Shown: positions 58,782 through 64,000 of the stretch, piece by piece
How the letters are laid out: every line of letters begins with the position of its first letter
How positions within the stretch are numbered: position 1 is the first letter of the stretch
Source of the DNA: Pseudomonas resinovorans NBRC 106553
GTDB lineage: Bacteria > Pseudomonadota > Gammaproteobacteria > Pseudomonadales > Pseudomonadaceae
DNA length: 64,000 bases
Reading direction: 5' to 3'
Assembly (NCBI RefSeq): GCF_000412695.1
Contig: NC_021499.1
Coordinates: 4,278,001-4,342,000 of the forward strand
Notes under the pieces: generated by a model
Told to the model about the DNA's origin: nothing
Databases searched by the model: none
The model's input: the letters and a program-made list of their open reading frames with translations, nothing else
Program-made: the position numbers and the translations under genes

Positions 58782-59585
58782 ATGGACAGTCTGTTCAAGG
58801 AGGCCGGCCAGCACGCCGGCCTTGGCCGCACCATCGAGCAGATCGGCGGCCAGCGTTTCTGGAAGCAGCTGATCCTCCTGCTGCATCAATGGCTGCCCTT
58901 CGACAACGCCCTGGCCATCCACTACCCCGCAGAAGGCGCGCCACGGCCCCTCGAGGAATACGACGCCGACCCCAGGGGAGGCCCGGCCCCCATGCCGCTC
59001 TACCTGGGCGGCCTGTACCTGCTCGATCCCTTCTACCAGGCTTGCCGCGAGGGCCTGCCCAGCGGCCTCTACCGCCTGGAGGAAGTCGCCCCGGACCACT
59101 TCCGCCAGAGCGAGTACTACCTGAGCTACTTCCATGACTACGTGCTGGAGGACGAGGTGCAGTTCGTCGTCCGGCTACCCGAGGCGGGCAGCCTGTCGCT
59201 GTCGCTGGGCATGCGCCGGCGGTTCTGCGCCGAGGAGTGCGGGATGCTGGGCTTGTTGTCCAGCTGGGTGCTGGCGCTGATGGGGCAGCACTGGCAGCAG
59301 TGCAACCGCGCGGCGCTGCCTGCGCGGCAGGACGAGGTGGCCTCCCAGGTGCGCGATGCCCTGAGCCAGTTCGGTGCCGGGGTGTTGTCGGAACGTGAGC
59401 TGGAGGTCGCCCGGCTGATCCTGCGGGGTTACTCCTCCAAGGCCATGGCCGAACGCCTGGCTATTTCACCTGAAACGGTGAAGGTGCACCGCCGGCACCT
59501 CTACGCCAAGCTGGACATCAGTTCCCAACCGGAGCTGTTTTCGCTGTTCATCCAGGCCCTGGGCCATGACCCGGAGAATCCCTGA
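58782..59585 (+). CDS. LuxR-type solo regulator, paralogue of the one at 5838
   Basis: This 267-residue protein has an N-terminal sensing region with LYLLDPFYQACREGLPSGLY (about 82-101) and a C-terminal LuxR helix-turn-helix (LSERELEVARLILRGYSSKA then AERLAISPETVKVHRRHLYA, about 203-245). The architecture and the LLDPFY and APDHF motifs match the regulator at 5838. The ATG at 58782 has GGAGAA 5 bp upstream. It is divergent from the permease/peptidase pair and presumably regulates it in response to an imported or cognate molecule. Confidence 0.9.
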   Translation: MDSLFKEAGQHAGLGRTIEQIGGQRFWKQLILLLHQWLPFDNALAIHYPAEGAPRPLEEYDADPRGGPAPMPLYLGGLYLLDPFYQACREGLPSGLYRLEEVAPDHFRQSEYYLSYFHDYVLEDEVQFVVRLPEAGSLSLSLGMRRRFCAEECGMLGLLSSWVLALMGQHWQQCNRAALPARQDEVASQVRDALSQFGAGVLSERELEVARLILRGYSSKAMAERLAISPETVKVHRRHLYAKLDISSQPELFSLFIQALGHDPENP

Positions 59586-59608
59586 ACCCAGCCTCCGCGC
59601 CAGGATCC

Positions 59609-60139
59609 CTACTGGAAGGTTTCCGTCCAGCCGGCGAGCCCTGCGCACTGGCCGAAGCTGAGCACATCCGGCGCGTCGGCCAGGCAGTCGACCGAGTTGC
59701 GGCTCTGCTCGTTGGCGACGTACTGGCTGACGCACTCGCGCTCGTTGCGATGCAGGCCCTTGTAGAAGTCGTCCATCTTGAACATCGCCTGGTCCAACTG
59801 TTCCTGGGTGATCTTCTGCTTGCGCACCGCATCGCGGCCGAGCTTCTGCGTCTCGTTGATCAGCGAGGGCATGCGGGCGATCGCCGTGGTGCACTGCGCG
59901 CTGCCCTTCTGCTGCAGCAGGTCGGTGCCGGGCACTTCGATCGCTGGAGCGGCCTCGAGCACAGGCGGCGCTTGCTCGACGGTCGACTGCGGACCGCTGC
60001 CCTGGACGGCATTGCTCTGGGGAGGCGGGGTATCGGTGAAGTGCAGTTTGCCGTCGGCGTCGCGCCATTGATAAACCTGAGCGGCCACAGGTTGGGCAAG
60101 GGACAGCAGCACAGCGACAAACACAAGGGAAGGACGCAT
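59609..60139 (-). CDS. DUF4124-domain periplasmic protein
   Basis: This 176-residue protein has a signal peptide (cleaved near VAA, about 20), a DUF4124 domain with VYQWRDADGKLHFTDTPPP (about 22-40), a Pro/Ala-rich linker, and a C-terminal helical segment with Cys residues (GSAQCTTAIA, ERECVSQYVA, DCLADAPDV). DUF4124 proteins are common in Pseudomonas and poorly characterised. The ATG at 60139 follows AGGAG. Confidence 0.85.
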   Translation of the reverse strand: MRPSLVFVAVLLSLAQPVAAQVYQWRDADGKLHFTDTPPPQSNAVQGSGPQSTVEQAPPVLEAAPAIEVPGTDLLQQKGSAQCTTAIARMPSLINETQKLGRDAVRKQKITQEQLDQAMFKMDDFYKGLHRNERECVSQYVANEQSRNSVDCLADAPDVLSFGQCAGLAGWTETFQ

Positions 60140-60269
60140 TCCGGGCTCCTGGATAGCGGAATGCCAGCACAGTACCGAAGCCGTGTTCCCGGAGCAATTG
60201 GCGCCGTTTGGAGATGTGGAGGGATTCGCGTTCGCGCCTGGCGCAGCTCCGCGCTGTGCCGGAATACCT

Positions 60270-60371
60270 GTAGAAGCGAATTCATTCGCGAAACGGGCCG
60301 TCGGCTCGCTCGGTGCGGCCGGGGAAACACGGACAGCCGCGCTGTCCTTCGCGAATGAATTCGCTCCTACG
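60270..60371. repeat. GTAG palindrome pair, family C variant
   Basis: The unit GTAGAAGCGAATTCATTCGC on the left and its complement on the right (ending CTCCTAC) lie about 50 bp apart, so a long stem-loop can form. The GCGAATTCATTCGC-type core is related to the family C copy at 4736 by its head only. Confidence 0.85.
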
Positions 60372-60406
60372 ACCAGCCGGCCGTGCCAACGAGGGCATCG
60401 CGCTCG

Positions 60407-60435
60407 GTAGGTTCGTGGTGCGCGCTGCACCCTAC
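60407..60435. repeat. Small GTAG-headed hairpin (family E)
   Basis: GTAGGTTCG and CCTAC ends flank a GGTGCGCGCTGCACC-type inverted core. A single copy. Confidence 0.6.
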
Positions 60436-60462
60436 GAAACTGGCAGGGAACCGTCCCGGGGA

Positions 60463-60903
60463 TTACCGGAAGTGCCGGCCCAGCCCCGCCGGTACGCCGC
60501 TGGCGTCGGTGGGCTGCCAGGGACCCTGCGGGCCGTTGGAGTAGCTCCAGTTGCCGTCCCAGCGGTAGTAGACGCGCTCGCGGTAGAAGACGTTGCGCTC
60601 GCCCTGCAGCACGTAGACGCCGAGGCCGGTGTCCCAGTAGCAGTTGCCGCCCGGCGGTGGCGCGAAGCGCGGGTGGGCCTTCATCCGCGGCGCCTGCTTG
60701 GGCGGCTGCGGCTGGGCGGGTGGCATGGGGCGGGTCTGCGACGGCGTCTGTGCCGCCGGCGGTTTGCGCGACGGCTCCCACTCCGGCTCGCTGTCGTAGC
60801 GCGGGCCCTGGGCGGTACACCCGGCCAGGGTCAGCAGGAGGCAGATCAGGGGCAGGCCGATGCGGAGATTCGGCGCTGCCGGGATGGCGATGTGGCTTGT
60901 CAT
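60463..60903 (-). CDS. Small lipoprotein coupled to ccmI
   Basis: This 146-residue predicted lipoprotein has a lipobox LTLAGC (about 27-32) after a hydrophobic segment, a Pro/Gln/Lys-rich linker, and a compact C-terminal domain with [17 protein letters not shown] and [18 protein letters not shown] (about 93-130). I do not recognise a named family. Its ATG overlaps the ccmI stop (ATGA), so it is translationally coupled to the end of the cytochrome c maturation operon. A role in that process is possible but not shown. Confidence 0.8.
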   Translation of the reverse strand: MTSHIAIPAAPNLRIGLPLICLLLTLAGCTAQGPRYDSEPEWEPSRKPPAAQTPSQTRPMPPAQPQPPKQAPRMKAHPRFAPPPGGNCYWDTGLGVYVLQGERNVFYRERVYYRWDGNWSYSNGPQGPWQPTDASGVPAGLGRHFR

Positions 60904-62111
60904 TTTTCGTCCGGGCTGTCGATGGTCAGTCGTTGGGTTTCCGACGTACCAGTAGACAGCGGCGAACTGCGTCCGATCCATTCACCTGCGGTCGCATTGC
61001 CACCACGGGAAATCCGCGCGACCAACTGCACCTGCGGGAAGTTGGAGAGCTTGAGCTGCGGCATCATGGCGTCCGCGTCGCTCAGGGCCACTTCCACCGG
61101 CAGGTCGGCCACGGTCATGCGCTTGACCGCAAGCGGCATGGGCGGGCCGGAGGTGGCGCGGGCGAAGATGAACACGCTGTCGCCGGGCTGCACCTTGTCC
61201 TTGAGGGCGCCGGCGAGGTCGACACGGACCTTCAGCTGGGCACCGGTGGTAGCCGCGGCCGGCGCCGGTTCCTCCACCGCCACACCGCTTTCCTTGAGTT
61301 TCTCGCGGGCCTTGTCGATGCCGCCCTGGAGGGCGCCACGGGACGGATCGTCAGGCGGCAGCTGGACGATCAGGCGCTCCCAATAGCCGATGGCGTCCTG
61401 GAAGCGGCCGTCCTCGAAGCCGGCGATGCCGAGCAGGCCAAGGCTGGTGATCTCGTTGGGATCGGCCTTCAGGGCCTCTTCGGTCAGTGCCTTGACCTCG
61501 GGGGTCAGCTTCTTCTGGCTGGCGAAGTACAGCGCCTGGGCCCACTGGCCGAGCAGCTCGGGCTCGCGACCGCCCTGCTTGACCGCCTGTTCATAGGCGC
61601 GCGCGGCGTCGGCCGGGCGGTCCTGGGCCATGTAGGTGCGGCCGAGGAAGTACCAGCCCTCGGCGGACTCCGGCTGGGCCTCGACCACGCGCTCGAGGCG
61701 CGAGGTCATTTCTTCGATGCTGCGTGGCGCCTCGCGCAGTTCGCGGGTCAGCTCCACCTTGTCGCTGGCGCCCCAGTGCAGGTAGAGGCCGAAGCCCAGC
61801 GCCGGCAACAGGACGGCGACCACCAGTGGCAGGGCCTTGCCCAGGCGGTACGAGCGGCCGCTGTCGGCGCCCTCGGTGTCCTCGAGCAACTCACGGGCGG
61901 CCTCGGCACGGCCGGCTTCGAACTGCTCGGCGGTGAGGGTGCCCGCGCCGCGCTGGGCCTCCAGCTCGGCCAGGCGTTCCTGGTAGAGGGCGACGTTGAG
62001 GGAGGTACGGTCTTCCTCGGTCTGGGCCTTGCGGCCGCGCAGCACGGGAATCAGCAGGAAGGCCAGGGCGACCAGCAGAAGCAGGCCGGCGGCGAGCCAG
62101 AAATCGATCAT
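60900..62111 (-). CDS. ccmI: Cytochrome c biogenesis protein CcmI
   Basis: This 403-residue protein has two membrane segments (about 4-24 and 93-112), a short cytoplasmic loop with a leucine-zipper-like segment ([13 protein letters not shown]), and a periplasmic TPR domain (about 140-270, with [20 protein letters not shown]). It binds apocytochrome c and delivers it to CcmF/H. Its start overlaps the ccmH stop. Confidence 0.94.
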   Translation of the reverse strand: MIDFWLAAGLLLLVALAFLLIPVLRGRKAQTEEDRTSLNVALYQERLAELEAQRGAGTLTAEQFEAGRAEAARELLEDTEGADSGRSYRLGKALPLVVAVLLPALGFGLYLHWGASDKVELTRELREAPRSIEEMTSRLERVVEAQPESAEGWYFLGRTYMAQDRPADAARAYEQAVKQGGREPELLGQWAQALYFASQKKLTPEVKALTEEALKADPNEITSLGLLGIAGFEDGRFQDAIGYWERLIVQLPPDDPSRGALQGGIDKAREKLKESGVAVEEPAPAAATTGAQLKVRVDLAGALKDKVQPGDSVFIFARATSGPPMPLAVKRMTVADLPVEVALSDADAMMPQLKLSNFPQVQLVARISRGGNATAGEWIGRSSPLSTGTSETQRLTIDSPDEK

Positions 62112-62596
62112 GAGTCTTTCTTGTCCTGGTTCTCGGAGTTCAGCAGGGCGTCGAGACGGGCCTGCTCATCAGCGGAAAGCAATACGCCAGCCGGCGTGTT
62201 CTCCACCCGACGGCGGCGCACGACGATGAAGCCCAGCACCACCAGGCCGCCCACCAGCAGGCCGGCGGGGCCGTACCAGAGCAGCAGGGTGCGGGTATTG
62301 ACCGGCGGCTTGTAGCGCACGAAGTCGCCATAGCGGGCCACCAGGTAATCGACTATCTCGTCGTTGCTCTTGCCCTCTTCCAGCATGCGGAAGATTTCCC
62401 GGCGCAGGTCGGTGGCGATCGGCGCATTGGAGTCGGCGATGTTCTGGTTCTGGCACTTCGGGCAGCGCAGTTCTTCGGTCAGGGTGCGGAAGCGCTCGCG
62501 CTCGGCCTCGTCCTTGAACTGGTAGGTGTCGATGGCGGCGCGGGCCAGGCCGGTGAGGGCCAGGCCCAGGGCGACGGCGGCGATCAGGCGCTTCAT
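62108..62596 (-). CDS. ccmH: Cytochrome c biogenesis protein CcmH
   Basis: This 162-residue thiol-redox protein has a signal sequence (cleaved near ARA, 20), the redox motif LRCPKCQNQ (Cys45, Cys48) and a C-terminal membrane helix (about 104-125). It reduces or shuttles the apocytochrome CXXCH thiols. Its ATG overlaps the ccmG stop (ATGA). Confidence 0.95.
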   Translation of the reverse strand: MKRLIAAVALGLALTGLARAAIDTYQFKDEAERERFRTLTEELRCPKCQNQNIADSNAPIATDLRREIFRMLEEGKSNDEIVDYLVARYGDFVRYKPPVNTRTLLLWYGPAGLLVGGLVVLGFIVVRRRRVENTPAGVLLSADEQARLDALLNSENQDKKDS

Positions 62597-63129
62597 TTGC
62601 CGACCTCGTCTTCCAGGGCCTGGTACAGCGGCGCCAGTTGCTCGCGCCAGACGACTTCGTCGATCACGCCGACGAACTTGTGGCGGATGATGCCGTCCTT
62701 GTCGATCAGGAAGGTCTCGGGCGCGCCATACACGCCGAGGTCGAGGCCAAGGCTGCCGGCCTCGTCGCGGATATCCAGCTGGTAGGGGTTGTGGAACTCC
62801 TTCAACCATTTCAGCGCGGCGGCATTGTCATCCTTGTAGTTGACGCCGTAGATGGTCACGCCCATCTGCGCCAGCTTGTTCAGCACCGGGTGCTCCACGC
62901 GGCAGGAGATGCACCAGGTGCCCCAGACGTTGACCAGCGCCGGCTTGCCCTTGAGGTCGGCCTCGGTGAGGGTCCGGTCGCCGGTGACGTTCGGCAGGGA
63001 GAAGGCCGGGAACGGCTTGTCGATCAGCGCCGAGGGCAGCTCGGACGGATCGATGAACAGGCCGCGATAGAGGAACACGGCGATGGCCAGGAAGCCCAGC
63101 AGGGGTAGAACCAGGATCAGTCGCTTCAT
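62593..63129 (-). CDS. ccmG: Thiol:disulfide interchange protein CcmG/DsbE
   Basis: This 178-residue membrane-anchored thioredoxin-like protein has an N-terminal anchor (about 5-22) and the active site WGTWCISCR (Cys73, Cys76). PAFSLPNVTG and GVYGAPETFLIDKDG (cis-Pro region) follow the CcmG pattern. It reduces apocytochrome c or CcmH. Overlapping junctions join it to ccmF and ccmH. Confidence 0.95.
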   Translation of the reverse strand: MKRLILVLPLLGFLAIAVFLYRGLFIDPSELPSALIDKPFPAFSLPNVTGDRTLTEADLKGKPALVNVWGTWCISCRVEHPVLNKLAQMGVTIYGVNYKDDNAAALKWLKEFHNPYQLDIRDEAGSLGLDLGVYGAPETFLIDKDGIIRHKFVGVIDEVVWREQLAPLYQALEDEVGK

Positions 63130-64000
63130 GCTCGGGCTCCCGCCATGCCCAGTGCCTCACGGACACGGGTCTTCACTTTCACCCGATAACGCGGGTCGAA
63201 GGCCGCCAGCACGCCGCCGAGGCCCATCAGCAGGCCGCCCAGCCAGATCCAGCGGACGAAGGGTTTGACGTGCACCCGCACGGCCCAGGCGCCCTGGTCC
63301 AGGGGTTCGCCGAGGGCGACATAGAGGTCGCGGGTGAAACCGGCGTCGATGCCGGCCTCGGTCATCACCGACTGCTGCACGGTGTACAGGCGTTTTTCCG
63401 GGTGCAGCACGGAGATCTGCTTGTCACCGTCGAAGACCACCACCGTGCCCTTGTCGGAGGTGAAGTTGGGACCTTCGTGGTGGGCCGCCCCCTCGAAGAG
63501 GAAGCGATAGCCACCCAGTTCCACCGACTCGCCGGGGGCCAGGCGCAGGTCGCGCTCGGCGCTGTACTGGCTGGAGAGCACCACGCCCAGGGCGCAGAGG
63601 GCGATACCGGCGTGGGCCAGCTGCATGCCCCAGTAGCTGCTGGAGAGGCCTCGCGCGCCTTTGTACAGGCCTTTGTGACGGGTCTTGTCGAGCAGGTCGC
63701 GCAGACCCGCCAGCACTACCCAGGCGGCGAGGAAGCCCACGGCCAGCACGGCCCAGTGGAAATCGCCGTAGAGGACGGCGGCCAGTACGCCCAGCAGCAG
63801 GCTGCCGATCAGTACCGGGGCGAGCATGCCCAGCAGCCACTTGACCGGAGTGTCCTTCCAGCGCACCAGCACGCCGACCGCCAGGGCCAGCATGAGAATG
63901 CCCATCAGCGGCACGAACAGGGCGTTGAAGTACGGCGGCCCCACCGACAGCTTGGCGCCGGACAGGGCGTCGAGCACCAGCGGATAGAGGGTGCCGAGCA
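63126..64000 (-). CDS. ccmF: Cytochrome c heme lyase CcmF (C-terminal part)
   Basis: The last roughly 290 residues of CcmF are present; the N-terminal part lies off the right edge. Several hydrophobic segments, the motif SSYWGMQLAHAGIALCALGV and a periplasmic domain (LRLAPGESVELGGYRFLFEG) are seen. The C-terminal WIWLGGLLMGLGGVLAAFD helix completes the family pattern. CcmF ligates heme to apocytochrome with CcmH/I. Transcription runs ccmF-ccmG-ccmH-ccmI-lipoprotein, with overlapping stops and starts throughout. Confidence 0.95.
   Translation of the reverse strand, partial: LGTLYPLVLDALSGAKLSVGPPYFNALFVPLMGILMLALAVGVLVRWKDTPVKWLLGMLAPVLIGSLLLGVLAAVLYGDFHWAVLAVGFLAAWVVLAGLRDLLDKTRHKGLYKGARGLSSSYWGMQLAHAGIALCALGVVLSSQYSAERDLRLAPGESVELGGYRFLFEGAAHHEGPNFTSDKGTVVVFDGDKQISVLHPEKRLYTVQQSVMTEAGIDAGFTRDLYVALGEPLDQGAWAVRVHVKPFVRWIWLGGLLMGLGGVLAAFDPRYRVKVKTRVREALGMAGARA

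Larger units (their letters stand above)
60140..60462. other. Intergenic region with two palindromes
   Basis: This 323-bp gap holds a family-C-type palindrome pair (60270-60371) and a smaller GTAG-headed hairpin (60407-60435). The remaining sequence must carry the promoter of the DUF4124 gene, though none stands out. It shows no protein-like frame. Confidence 0.7.

Overview
The window is chromosomal DNA from a Pseudomonas-type gammaproteobacterium. It is GC-rich and densely coding. It carries the mixed-function block gyrA-serC-pheA-hisC-tyrA/aroA-cmk known from Pseudomonas, and also mupP, plpD, cyaB (MASE2 type), a CpxRA pair flanking a Spy-like gene, and GTAG-headed extragenic palindromes. 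I saw no rRNA, tRNA, prophage, insertion sequence or CRISPR array.

Layout. 1-5.7 kb: a LysR fragment, then a polyamine operon (glutamine-synthetase-like ligase, PotF-like binding protein, PuuB-like oxidase) and a converging AraC regulator. 5.8-10.4 kb: a catabolic cassette of LuxR regulator, EutH permease and SDR, divergent from an FAD sugar/alditol oxidase across an intergenic region with paired inverted repeats. 10.7-15.1 kb: an SH3/coiled-coil membrane protein, an OYE-like reductase divergent from a MerR regulator with a clear palindromic operator, and an MHS-family transporter. 15.1-24.3 kb (minus strand): the gyrA-to-cmk block for Phe/Tyr/Ser/His/shikimate metabolism and CMP kinase. It ends in a terminator facing the MHS transporter instead of continuing into rpsA. 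24.5-30.4 kb: methylthioadenosine salvage (mtnA, MTA deaminase), ubiG, mupP, an SDR and a GGDEF protein. 30.5-36.9 kb: rluB with a ten-unit tail repeat, a small DUF1289 gene, scpB/scpA, a PA2779-type protein, a YciO-type protein, rnm, yciB and yciI.

36.9-43.7 kb: a coiled-coil membrane protein, the cpxR/spy-like/cpxA envelope-stress locus with a CpxR box, a nitroreductase, and two tandem trkH potassium-channel genes. 43.8-51.0 kb: two AraC regulators, an Mpo1-like protein, cyaB adenylate cyclase, a translationally coupled phosphoesterase/glycosyltransferase pair, and a CsaA-like protein coupled to a DMT exporter. 51.2-56.1 kb: hldD, an Rdx-family protein, plpD (type Vd patatin autotransporter) and an orphan sbp. 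56.1-64 kb: a DmpA-like aminopeptidase and APC permease beside a second LuxR regulator, a DUF4124 protein, and the distal cytochrome c maturation genes (ccmF partial, ccmG, ccmH, ccmI) ending in a coupled lipoprotein gene.

The most notable features are: a dense set of GTAG-headed extragenic palindromes (one family with 13 copies at seven loci), three of which supply the stop codon of a neighbouring gene; the tandem trkH duplication, in which both copies keep a similar promoter; paired 19-bp inverted operator-like sites in the SDR/oxidase cassette; and the break of the cmk-rpsA linkage. I found no clearly new defence or secretion system. Identity claims rest on my reading of motifs and remembered gene order, not on database searches.
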